Of a stretch of 64,000 bases of DNA, positions 38,468 through 51,156 are shown one piece after another. Below the pieces are notes generated by a model. The model worked only from the letters and a program-made list of their open reading frames with translations. It had not been told where the DNA came from and did not search any database. A program made the translations under genes and the position numbers. Each line of letters opens with the position of its first letter. Within the stretch, counting starts at the first letter, position 1. This stretch comes from Physcomitrium patens (lineage: Eukaryota; Streptophyta; Bryopsida; Funariales; Funariaceae), in contig NC_037265.1 in NCBI RefSeq assembly GCF_000002425.4, positions 3,412,503 to 3,476,502 on the forward strand. Reading direction: 5' to 3'.

Positions 38468-41400
38468 CATACACAATTAACTCTAGAATGCTAGAGAATT
38501 GTAGCTAAAGAAAGTATCCTATGTGATTTCAATATTTTCAAAATTACACCAAAATTTTCATTTATAATTACAAAAATGCTACTTACATACAATGAATAAT
38601 CTAACATTCTTAAACTATCAGTTCACAAAAGTTCATGAAAGAAATAAAATTAAACAATCATTTTGCCTTGAATTGAACCATCTCATATGATGCCATTATA
38701 TTGACTACTATTGACCAAAAGAATAGTCAATATATATATTAATTTTGAAACTTTCATTACATGTGAATTTTATTGTTTGTCATCATTGTACCACCAAAAT
38801 GAAGCTTGAGTTTCTTCTTCAATATTCAACGTCAACAAACAAGAAATTATTATAAATTTCATTGAATTTTCATTGTTCAATCGTTTAAAGAGACTTGACA
38901 CATTTTCAATCACCAAGATGCATGACATACATATCAAAAGAGAAAAAATAGAAACAGAAATAGAGAGAAACAATTAAAAAATAATCCACTTGCTCTGAAC
39001 CAAGTTCAAGTCCCCCCTTTGGTAGGCCATAGTTTCAATAGACAAGTAATAGTCTGAAATCAAAATGGGTCCCCATTCCTTCATTCATTCTAATGTAATG
39101 CTCAAAAGCCCCACTTGGACATAAAACTTCAAATTCCCTTAAATTGAATGCCTTTGAATGCACAAGATTCCACCATTCCTCTCCTCTTGTGGGGTCATTT
39201 ACTTATGCCTTGTTTTTTTCCTATGGATCCCACTCTAATTGTTAGTAAAGCTCTTGCAATATCCATGAAATTTTGAGTAAGATTACATTGGTAGTTTACC
39301 ATATTTTTTGGGTAGTTTTATGAGGCAAGTGTTCTCGCATGCAATTGGGTCTTGTCAATGTGGCTAATTGTGAGTGTGTTTGTCTTTATTACTTCTATCT
39401 TGTTGAACAATAACTGTGTGTGATAAGAACTTTAAGCCAATTCTATGTTGAAGTAGAAGATCATTACATACTCAGTTTAATGTAAGCCTTAACATAAGCT
39501 TGTTATAGTTATTCTGCTAATTATATAACAAGCTCATGTGTATTTTACACTATTTGTAATTTTTTCTCATATTTTAAAGATGTAATTTGCTTTACACATT
39601 TTTTCTTTGAAAGATAAAGTAGTAAAGTATCTTCAGTGTTATTTTTATCTGTTTTGTATTTTACATACTTGTATTTGTGTTTAAGAGTTTAATATGCTCA
39701 CATTTTCAAACATGAATGACAACAAGGAGAATGTTAATATAATACACAAGAGTTTGTACCAAAGTAATTTATGTAATACTCATGTTACCACAATTTTTAA
39801 TATGACTATTATTAGAAGATCAGAGAGTTATTCATTAAGACAAGTGTGTATATCTACATAAATACACACATGAGTATGTGAATGTTTTAGTTATCCATTA
39901 CTATCTAATTGCTGCTACCATTACAATTGCAAAGTTTTTTCAAACTATAACTTTAATCCCACATCTAGTCTTGCTCACACTTACACACACACATACTGTA
40001 CACTGATCTGAGGTGTCATGAACAAGGTGGTATTTAATTATGAATGTAAACATACTCATTTGTGGATTTTAAATGAGCCACGCATCAATTAAGTCACCCA
40101 TCAATTAGCTGCTGATGTGTTTATTATGTGCAATTGAATGCACTTTTGCCTTGCTTTGCCAATCTTCTCTGCTTCCCATCACAAATTGTCCTGATTAGTA
40201 CCTTGTTCAGCCACTTGATTAGGGCATTAGTTGGGGGTTGGTTAGTGCACTAACTAAATTCCATGGTTTGTCAGATTGAGAACATGTGTTTAAAAAAAAG
40301 CAATGTCTTTCCTCCCCTTGTGTGCAGCAAATCCCTCCACTTTGTGATGTGTGAACAAGTACATTACATGATCAATGTCAACTTATAAAAACACAATCTA
40401 GTCAGTTTTAAAATTGATGATAATGCCTTCCAGATACATCAAAAATATATAAATGAATAAATAAATAAAAAGAATATCACCTTCCAAAAGTGTATACATT
40501 TCAAATTTGGAAGTTGATATGGTCCAAGTGATAACCAAAGGTTAATGGACTATTAACAACACAACAATTCAATGCATTGAATCCCTTGCATATTTGAAAA
40601 CTATTATATTACAATACTACTCCATTGACATAGTGGATTGTTTTTAAGCATTAATATACAAATCTGAGATCATGTTCATTTTTATGTATCATGAAATGCA
40701 CATGAGCATCTTTTCCTTGTCATTGTTTGACTAACAACAGTTCAAATTGAGATGTTTTTCTTTTTAAAGAAGTTTTCAAAGCAACTGTGGAGTAGCAACT
40801 ATAACTATTGTGGACACTCTTATTCAAGGTTTTAAATTTGCAACACACGAAAATGTATTCCCTACTTGTCCTCTGCATATGGTTGGCTTTTTGTTTTTGT
40901 TTTTGTGTCCATTTGGAAATAAGACATATACCATTACATTCGTTTAGATTGTAGTTGTGTATTCAAAAAAATCTATCAATTATGATGTGATTTTCATATT
41001 AAAAATGTAGTTAAACGGTTGAATAGTGTTCATAAACTTTTGTCATAATTAATCATTAATCTAAAGATATGATTTAGTTATAATTTTACATTATGCTACT
41101 GAGAAACTAGATGCACAAACATGCACAAAAAACTCAACAGTGCACAATACAAACTATGTTATAGTTTGTATGGATAGGGAATTGTTAAATTGATCCAGAC
41201 CTTTATTAAATCAACCCACCCATTGTCAAAGGATAAGGATCTAGCCATTTTTTCACTGGTTTTTCACCAATGCAAATACAGAAGTGGAGAATTTTTTAAT
41301 GATGGTTTTGATGGATGGTTAAATTTAAAAATTCCATATATATATATATATATATTCACACACATATGACTGGGGTTGTCAATCTAGGTTTCAAGTCCAC

Positions 41401-43130
41401 ATGGAGAGGCTTTAGGCACACAAAAGTTCCATGACTAATAGTTTACATCTATTCCAGTTCTGCAAATGAACTTTGTCTTCATGCCATTATTGAAAATACA
41501 TCAACTGTGCACACTTGTATCCATAAACGCCCATATTGTTCAATGATGAATTGTAGACATCATTTTCAAAGCCCAATATTAACAAACCACAAACTTGAAC
41601 GTGGTTGATTTAATTGATTTGGATATTTCTGGACTTGTTTAACTTTGGGTGGGTTGACTAGAATATACAAGTTAAAAATAAGAAATAGAAAACCATTCAA
41701 TTTACATTGATCCCTGACATTGGAACTCAAGTAGTAAAAAAGCTTAAATAATAGGATTCATTAAATTACTTTTATTATTGTTGTTGTTATTATTATGATT
41801 CTATTGTGTTGAGATTATTGAATGTATATATGTACATATATTTATTTATTTATTTATATGCTATTGAATACATATTTTAGCATTGATAAACATAAAAAAG
41901 CATAAAAAAATAAATTCAATCTAAAGATAACTCAAATAATTCCTAGTTTTTTAGAGAAATCATATCATCTTTAATTCATAAAACTAAATTAAATATACAA
42001 CACTAACATCTGCTATGAACTCTATGACACATTGCAAATGCCAAGTCATCATTTTCTTTTCTTTTTTCCATCAAGAATAGAGAGTAGTAATGTTTAGAAA
42101 TAATAAAGTTAATTTTGGGAGATATGATTGTGTAGTGGACAACCCACAAGTATGTAGACCCACAACCCATAAGGAATGGGAAGCCCTTTCTTAAACAAGA
42201 CATTTTAATGAATGAATTGTTAAGCAATGTCATCTCTCATGAATGGTATGGTATATAATAAGAAGTTGACTTGTACCTATGTTCCTCTCATTGTTCCCCA
42301 TCTTGTTCTCGAGGTGAGGATTAACCTACAATCTTAATGAAAATGTGGTTGAAATTACATTTCCATTCCATCCAAATCATAACACATATACGTACACATA
42401 CATACACATATGCATACATACATACATACATGTGTGTGTGTGTATGTACAATTGTTAAATATTATATGAAGTAATATTATTTCTTTCCATTTAGGCACGA
42501 GTCTATTAGGAGGTATTAGAAAAAGACAATGAAGTGGAGATTTAGCTTTGCATAAGGTAATATCTAAATAGAAATATCCAAGAATATTTTCACCAAAAAT
42601 CTCATCATCTTCATTCTCTGAAGAGAGAAAAAGTAAAAAACATAAAATCCCTTGTCATGACTCTATAATTATTTCTTATGATATAAACAATGGAATCAAA
42701 ATGCAACACATAGGAGGACCACATTCTCATAATATTTTTGTTCATCAGTTTATTTTATTTTATTTTAAAAATTCAATTCCTCTACCATAATAGCCAAGTT
42801 GTGCTTTAAAGGGCAGCACTGGTTCATAAATACCCTAGAAATGAATTTTAACTACATATTCCCTTAGATTTTATTCAATAACGCATTTTCTTACTTCTTC
42901 CAAAACTATCCCCTTCGTATGACCGCTCATTTTCATCCTCTGTCCCATTCCTCCATTACTTACCGACACGAATTTATTTTTATTTTTTGAAGTAGAAACA
43001 TACCGACAACCACCCAAACGACACATTGGATTTGGATAAAACAAGGACATTAGTGGATAATCCGATCGACGAACACATCCATCCACAGCCAACCGAAAAA
43101 GAATTCACCCGTCGACATACGTTCATCCAA
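38001..43130. other. AT-rich intergenic DNA with TA microsatellites
   Basis: No gene seen. (TA)n runs at 38124-38154, about 38434-38462 and 41336-41356, an A19 plus (CAA)n run at 38182-38213, and tattta repeats near 41840. The stretch 41165-41400 resembles 49105-49310, so a diverged dispersed repeat is present. Open frames are short and look random. Confidence 0.6.
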
Positions 43131-43392
43131 AATCATTTCACTCCCACTATGTTATCCTGCGGAGCCACGGTGTGAATGCCGGCGGAAGCCACGGCAAGTG
43201 AAGCCATGACGAGGACGAGGATGAGGACTTGGAGCCTGACGTTGCAGGCTCTTTGTTTATGTGCATGCAGAGAAATTGGTACAGGCTGCTGCTGCTGCAA
43301 AAGCCAGCTTTGGTAGGAGCCTACAGTTGGCTCCTTAGACCTTGACTTTCCATCAGTTCATATGAAATTGCGTTAGGGTATGCAGCCGTGAG

Positions 43393-43527
43393 CTACGTTG
43401 ACGCCCCACCCTCAATCTTCTTTCCCACGGGTTTGAAGGCCGTCAAAGCCGCAGCTCTGGCCAGGTCCAGCAAACGATCCTCCTGACGAAGTTCTCTTTG
43501 TACGTGGTGGAGTGTCTCGTTGTACAT
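43393..43527 (-). CDS. Small unrecognised ORF or terminal exon
   Basis: A 44-codon minus-strand frame with biased, protein-like composition: charged helix HHVQRELRQEDRLLDLARAA followed by LTAFKPVGKKIEG and a stop. The reading also works as a terminal exon if splicing enters at the acgag acceptor next to the ETLHHV coding start. It sits in a GC-rich pocket (43.14-44.0 kb) within AT-rich DNA, as expected for a gene remnant or a small gene. No family was recognised and no upstream exon was located. Confidence 0.3.
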   Translation of the reverse strand: MYNETLHHVQRELRQEDRLLDLARAAALTAFKPVGKKIEGGAST

Positions 43528-45540
43528 TCACTGACTGTATGAGCTTTTGGAGTTTGGGAAGGAAAATTTGCGTGCGTTTTTTTTTGTTTGTTTGTTTGGG
43601 GGGTTAAACACAATTAAAGACCGTCTTGGCGCGCTGGTTCAAATCGGCATACTCGGGCAGCTCTGGCGTGTTGCTTCGGGCGCGACAGAAAGGTCGCTGG
43701 GCTTGTGTGGCCTTTGGCCAACTCAACCAATGCAGCCTTCTCTGTCGTTCCTCTGCTCTCTTAAATCCGATTTTGCAGATCGTCTCACCTCAGATTGCCA
43801 GAGCTTTTAAGTCCCCCGCTGCTCTGCAGAAGCTCAGACTTGTGTGCATCGTTAGGCGTGTGCTGGATTTTGCAGCAGTTTCTGGGCCTGAAGCTGGGAA
43901 AAAAGAAAAGAAAGTAAGAAAGAAAATGCGCCTCTTCGAAGACTTCTCAGGCCTCCTGAATGGTGGCAAAGTGCTATCAATGTTGACTCGAGTCAGCATG
44001 TGATTGCCTCAGAGAGCAACAGGATTTAAAAAAACGCTCGGTAGACGAATCCAACGCGCTGGCGCTTTTTTCTCTCTCGCTTGCTCAATTTTAACCACAG
44101 TGAAGTACAAATAGCCTGAGCTACACAGACCCAGCCATGCGAAGGATCGTGATATCAACATGACTAAGGACGAAACAGAACTAGCAATTTAAAAATCAAA
44201 AGAGAATTAAGAATGAATGGAAGAAAGGGAGAAAGACGGACACAAAGGAGAGAGTATTCATAATGGTAATTGCTTGTTCGGCAGATTAATAAAAACAAGG
44301 ATTGGTGATACGCTTGCTTTTCCCAACACTGAAGTTTAGTTTCTAGCAATAAACAAAAACGACCAGCCGAAAAGAAAAAAAGTGGTCAGTAAAAGCACAA
44401 ATAAACAGTAGTCCACAGCATGAAGCGTCAATAACAAGTAAAATAAACAGTAAACCAAGTGTTTCGTTGCTTTTTGTCTCAAATGCTTGGATTACAAGTA
44501 TGTCCAGACAGCCTGTTCAAGGAATCTAAACCTGTCAAAACCTCACCATGGGGATCCTACAGTCGCTTGTTTGCAAGCATTACTTCTGGTCTCCAGTTTC
44601 AAAACTGCTAGCTCTCGGGCTACTATGAGAGCTAATTGAACAGCAGGAACTCTCAGGAATTGTGGATTAGCAGCTACTAGAAACTACGTTGTACGAACAA
44701 GCAACAAGATAAAGAAATTGAAATAGATTTGTATTTGTATTTATATTTTTTTAAACATTAGGTGGTTAACCCCTTTGATATGAAGACAAGGGATATCATA
44801 TTCCAGAATAACTTTGAAGCGCACAAAGGACAAAATAGTTGCTGTTTGGCAGGCTCTTAGCTAAATACTACCATCATCAACAGACTGTCAGTTTGTTGTC
44901 ACCTAATGAAGCAAATGTGCATCAACTTTTAGTGAAACTCGGCTGTAATGAATCACTGCCGTCATAACGAGTTTCTGTTCTGTGTTTTGCTCATCAAGTT
45001 CAGATGGCACCGCAGTTCTAATTTAATGTCCCAGGTGCATCTAATGCAAGTAGTCGGGAAAATAACGGGGGCTTTCTCGCCGGCTCACGAAAGTAATCAT
45101 CAGGCCCATCGAGGCATTGATTTCCACAAAAACTCACAGGTAGTAGTAAATGCAACTGAAATCGGAACAGATACTCCATGCTCCACATGAGATGGCACTG
45201 CATTTTGTGGTGAGACATCACGATTCTGTAAATTGTTGTGTTGTATGCAAGCCACACAGTATAGGCATTGCATTACATCTAGCCGGAGTGGAGCTTGATT
45301 CAATAACAATAGCCTCTCGACGGAAACCTCGAGGAACTTATCAGGAGGTTTGCTTCCTGTTACAAAAAAATAAAAAATAAAAAATAATCACTCGTGCTTC
45401 ATTTCGGCTTACCAAATCAACGTTGGGAAAAAGCCTCCAGGATTGAGGGGGCCTTATTTCTCACGAAGAAGCAATTACAATCATCACCGATGACGTGAAA
45501 TATGAAGACGTAAGATAAAGAGCTATTAATTACAAATGTC
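43528..45540. other. GC-balanced to AT-rich DNA, nothing recognised
   Basis: Plus-strand frames at 43547-43810 and 43626-44003 overlap each other and have no recognisable motif. The rest, to 45.5 kb, has no frame I would support as coding. Confidence 0.45.
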
Positions 45541-45562
45541 ATGCTCAATTTATACTACAGCG

Positions 45563-46014
45563 ATGGAGCCTCCACAAGCTGAGAACGGAGACCATGAATT
45601 CATTGGAGGTCAAGATTTTTACTCATCGGAGGTTGACAAGAGAACATCATACGATCTGGAATGCTCCAAGTGAGTTAAATAAATAAATAAAAATATATAT
45701 ACACACACACACGCATATATATTCACTTGGAAACGTTTACATGCTTCAAATCTTACAGATATTGCAAGAAACGAGTCTACGAAAGTATCGAACCAGTGCC
45801 TAAGAAAAATCAACTCGACTATATGATCGAATTTACCAACAATACAGGTGATGAGGACCTACGCACCGGTAATAAAAGAAAGACCAAATTAAAAAAGTTA
45901 CGGTAGTTTCAAGAGTTGCAAATGCAGCACCGAGGGACAAAAACAGTCTTAGATGAAAACCAGTTCAACGTAGAATATGGGAGCATCGTCTCATACACTA
46001 TCAAAGAACACTGA
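45563..46014 (+). CDS. Candidate three-exon small gene, unknown function
   Basis: Reading phase holds through three blocks with GT-AG borders: 45563-45669, 45759-45868 and 45914-46014, total 318 bp, 105 residues. The text is protein-like: an acidic Tyr-containing start (GGQDFYSSEVDKRTSYDLE), a basic CSKYCKKR piece, then alternating polar/hydrophobic segments (LDYMIEFTNN; NQFNVEYGSIVSYTI) suggestive of beta strands. Intron 1 carries a TA/CA microsatellite. The stretch cag precedes the ATG, so the first block could itself be an internal exon. No family recognised; it may be only part of a gene. Confidence 0.4.
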
Positions 46015-48205
46015 AACAAGCTTCGACATGCACCAAGTTTCTTTGGTTGACGAATGAGTGGAAAGAGTTCGGAGTTTGCAGGACATCTCCGTGAATTTCA
46101 ACGTCTACGTTACCTGTTCTGAATGGGTTTCCTTCAGCTGGAATTTTGCAATCTCGTTGCGCAGAGCAGTCTCGGTTGTGGTTTGCTTTCCAAATTCATG
46201 TAATTGCCTCAATTTCGAGCATATTCAAGTCGAATTCTGGGGTTTCGATTACCCGAAGTCGGTCGACTAGTTAATCAAATTACTCACTCAGACCTCTGAG
46301 ATGGCGCACATGTTCTATGAGATCAGAGGAGGTACCCGCGGAATTTATGAAGTGAAACTAATGATATGCATCGAATTGATTTCCGTCATCTTGTTGTGAA
46401 TCGCTAGCAGTTCCAACAAATTCATGTAGTCAACGTCATTCTTCCCGTTTACTAACCGCAACGGGAGGCTTGTTTAGTTGAATGAACCCAACACATGCTG
46501 CACTTTCTGTCGCTCTTGAAGTGCCGCATGATGACTTCATGTGCCGCATGATGACTTCATGTGCCGCATGATTCAACGGATCTTGTTGCATTGAATTGGG
46601 CCGCATGCAGCAAAGCTTAATTGAATTTTCACTGGAAAGGACTGGTCACGTGAAATCTACCTTGCAGTACAGCTGCAATCACGCAAATAGTTGAGGCTGA
46701 CATAGGTTCGCTGTTCCAGAAAAGGAGAAGAGGAATAACCAAACCCTAAATTCTACGCAATAATCTGGAAAGAGCATTGAACGGTTAAGCAAGCCTTCAA
46801 TGCCCCGACATGAGGAATGCAATGTTTTACTTGCAAACTTCCAACCGTTTAGAATCTTTGGCGGAGCAGATTCCCGTTTCTGCTCCACCAGTGTCGAATG
46901 TTAACGCCGGGCCGTAGGTAAACAGAGATGGCATAAACAAAAAAGCGTATTCATGGTGGGATATTGCTGGGTTAGATCCGGATGATCTGAGGAGAGTTTG
47001 TACGACCACGCTTTCAAACACATTTTGAATTGCTTTCCATAACAATCGTAACTGTTTCTTCTTCTTCTCCTTTTGATTATTTTCAATGAAGCCGTTGGCG
47101 GTCACCGTAATAAAACACAATGCGCTGTGCAATGTTTTTGGTGACCTTCGTATGACTTCCAAGCTCGATTCACTCTGAAGAGAACAGCAACCAGATGAAC
47201 CTCACTGTGGTTTCAAGTGCGGATAACTTCTGCACATCCTAGGTCACCATTTGTCCAACAAGGATGAGCCACAGAGCCTCGGTGCCGCAAGCCAGGGTTA
47301 GTAAGCGTGAACAATCAAGACAATTCTCACAAAGAGACTCCCGAACATGACCTCAGCAAAATAGCAAACTTGTGTGAACACCGCCCAAGCAACGGCAAGG
47401 CCAGGTAAGCCTCGGATCACCACAACCTCTTCAAGAAGTTACGATCGACTTCAGTGTCCAAACACCTACCATAACATGCAGCACGATTTGACTTTGTGTG
47501 TTGCTAAATGGTACAATTACTCACTGAGCACGGAGCTGCCTAGCACTGATCACACACGCAGAAGCTCACACTTCATCGTTGTTAACGCTGGCTCATTTTT
47601 TTCTCTCCTTTGCCCCTCCAGCCTCTCCGCACTCCAGTACCAGCTCCTTGATTGGAAAACCATCGCTACCCACATGCGTATGTGTTGCCATTCCGTTCAC
47701 ACTCCCTCCACTCGAAAAGCAGTTGGATTACAGCATCGTTCACATGCAATGTGGTGGTTCAAAACTTAGCACAGCACGCAAATTTGGGTATTATTTCTGC
47801 CGCGACTGATGCGCATCGCAACACGGTAGGTTTCGCTGTATGGGTTTCGCGGCGCACCAACTCCACTCCCCTCATGGTCTTTCTCTCTTTTTCCTTCTGT
47901 TGCCACCAACTCCTCTTCTTCTTCTTCTACTTCATCCCGTTTTGGCGATGCAAACTTCAGCATATTCCGGAGAGGGGGTACAGGAGGTTGTGAAGTACAT
48001 TGATGGCAAGGCAGCATTCAAATGAAGAGTACAGTGATGAAGAAGAGTCATGGAGTATGCTGCATCATCATTCTGCATCATGTTGTTGGAACGGTGATGT
48101 GCAAGGAGGGGGAGGAGGGATAATTGTGAAGGGCAACTGCTCATAATGGGCTATGGGGAGGGAGGGTGAAGAAACAGTGGGAATGGCACTGGGGAATTAT
48201 TTCCA
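46015..48205. other. Mixed intergenic DNA
   Basis: No recognised gene. A plus-strand frame at 46058-46270 and a minus-strand frame at 46827-47162 are open but lack family motifs. A 20-bp tandem repeat lies at 46521-46572. C/T-rich stretches near 47590-47640 and 47880-47935 explain several overlapping frames. Confidence 0.45.
46521..46572 (+). repeat. 20-bp tandem repeat, 2.6 copies
   Basis: Unit gtgccgcatgatgacttcat occurs twice without change and is followed by 12 bases of a third copy. No change between copies means a recent duplication. Confidence 0.85.
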
Positions 48206-48327
48206 TGAACACACACACTCACTCTCACACACACACTCACTCACTCACACACAGACACACACACACTCTCACACACTCACTCACTCACACACACACACAC
48301 ACACACACACTCTCACACACACACACA

Positions 48328-48358
<31 letters not shown>

Positions 48359-48446
48359 TCTCTCTCTCACACACACACACACACTCTCTCTCTCACACAC
48401 ACACACACACACTCTCACACACACACACACACACACTCACTCACGG
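48206..48446 (+). repeat. CA/CT-rich compound microsatellite
   Basis: About 240 bp of (AC)n interrupted by ctctctct and ctcact words. It produces long artificial Thr-His or Leu-Ser frames that are not genes. About 120 bp further on is a short plant-telomere-like run (taaaccctaaaccctaac, near 48567-48584). Confidence 0.9.
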
Positions 48447-48599
48447 TGTCCATCTGCCTCCTCCTGCTCCTCTTCCTCGCCATCGGCGATCGCCGTGCGG
48501 AGCAGCGAAGCCAAGCAAAAGGGACTGTGCACTGGACTCTCTCGAACTCCCCCGCAAACGACACCGCTAAACCCTAAACCCTAACCCCCCCTCGCGGGC

Positions 48600-49996
48600 G
48601 GGCCCATGAGTGGTGAACATACACAACAAATAATAGCTTAAATCGATAATACACATTTTTGCTTAGGGTTATCCATCTTAACTATCAAAGTTTTCTATTT
48701 TTTTTATTACAATGGTTTAAAGAAGAAAAAAATTAGTTGTGAATAGAAAAATACTGTATTGTTATTTAATATTTATATTGATAATTTTATTATAATGTTT
48801 TAAATTATGTTGGAAAACATTTATATAATAATTTTTTGATTAATCATATAAAAATTTAACATATAGTATTTCTAGTGCAATTTTTTATTCAATAACAATA
48901 ATTATTTTTATTAAATTATAATTTATAATTCTTTTATAAAATATATATATGTATATTAAAAAATTAGATTGACTATGTTGTTCTAAAATTTTAATATCTT
49001 TAATACATAATGCTTTATCATTTTACATTTACATTTTTTTCTTTAAATTTATGAATTTGAAATTATTATTTTTACAATATAAATTAAGATATTTTTTTTA
49101 CTAAAATAAAATGAAACAGGGCAATGTTAAATAGATCAATACTTTTATTAAATTGACCCATCCTTGATGAAGATCAATAATCATGATAAATGTGATTGAA
49201 TTTTATTGGTTGCAGACCCAATAATGGATAAATGAATCTCCAAATTTCAAAAAATTAAAAATTAAAAGAATAGACAAACTTTATAGACTTATATATATGG
49301 GGCCATGAAACAAGACAAAGAGCATGATAGAAGAAAAAACTATGGAAATGCTAAAATAAACATAATTTTTTTTTTTGAAGAATGTTAAATAGACCCTAGT
49401 GTTTTCTAAAGAAATAGAATCTGTAAAAATTATGTCAAATTTCAAACTAGATGTAAGCAAGGTATGTGTGTTTGTTGACATTGAGAAGAAAGTATGGAAT
49501 AAACAAGAATATGTAGAAGATAATTCCAACCACATGCACTTAAAGAAAAATAAGTAAAGCCAATTAGTATGAAGATTAAAATTGAGGATATTTAAAAAGC
49601 CATTGAAATATGGAATTTTACAAATTCAAATAGTAGATGATGGTGATAATTTATAAAAATTATTAATGATTATCTCAAAAGTAAAATCATCAATTCATTT
49701 GAATAATTTAATTGATATATATATATATATATATATATATAATAGTTTGTAGAAGATTTTTTTTCAATTCTAATACTATTGTCTTAAAGCAATATGCTTA
49801 GCTAAAAATAATTATAATTTCTTCTTATATTAAGAGCTTATAATGGATGTTTAAATAAAACAATCTAAAAATAAAGTAGACAACAAGAATAATTTTGCAA
49901 TTAGAATTTTAAATTAAAAATAAAAAATAAAAAATCAGAGGCTTGGGATAATAATAAGACTTTTAGAGCAAAGACAAACATATCTAACTGCTGTTG

Positions 49997-50035
<39 letters not shown>

Positions 50036-51118
50036 TTATATATCTGCATATTATTTTAACATTTGGAAGATGTAGAAATCAACTTTAAAAGCCAATATAC
50101 TAGCGAGACATTAAAATTGGTTTTTGTGTATATATCTACAACATATGCATGGTATAGTTGTTTTTTCATCACCAACATTCTTTTATTATACATTCAACCA
50201 ACCAAAAACCAATTATGTCCAATACATCCATACAATAAAGTTATTTTTCTTGCTTCTTAGCATAAATCTTTTATAAATACATTTTTAGATATAGTTGTAT
50301 CTTTATCATATATATAAAAACAATTTCTTAGGCTCAAGATTATTTTTGCATATAAAACCATCATAGATATCATATAAATACTATTAAGAAACTTATATAT
50401 AATCTTAAAAAATAAATGATTTAATGAAAAAAATAAAATAAATTTAAAAATAAAGTATATAAAGGTATGTTTATAAAGAATGTGCAATATGTATTAGAAG
50501 AATATTAAAAATAACATGCAATATAAGATAAAATAAAAGATTCTTAAATCTTTGAAATAGTAAAGATAATCTTATTTAATAATAATCTTTAGTATAAGAA
50601 ATTATTGATTTTTACACAAAATTTATATCTAAGCAATATATACTTACAATTATTTAGCTAATAATTGAAACAACCTACTCTTAAATCATCTTTACAATAC
50701 TTCAAGTTAGCCATTGCTAAAAATTATATTTATATAAAGATTTTAATGTAATATAATATGAATATTTATACCTAAGTACCATTGTCTTTAAGAACCTATT
50801 CATAAACAAAATAATGGTACTAATTTAGATAATTAGTATAAATATTCAAATTTAAGACTTAGCTACTTTAGAAGTACAAAAGAACAAGAATATTATACTA
50901 AATTGTAGTTGTAGACTATAAATTTTTAATTCTACGATGGAAAATTTGTCAAGAAATTTATGCAAAAAAATTATAATATGCATTTTTTAACAAGTTTTAA
51001 AAATAATCGCAACCATTCCAATAACTATAAATTATAAAATTTATAAATTTACTTTGCTTTTAAACTTTTAGACTTATTAAATTCTTATTGTTAAAATAAA
51101 AAACATGTTTCAAAATTT

Positions 51119-51156
<38 letters not shown>

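Noticed and set aside
48153-48584. Long Thr-His and Leu-Ser open frames
   Set aside because: They are translations of a CA/CT microsatellite; no start context, homology or codon structure.
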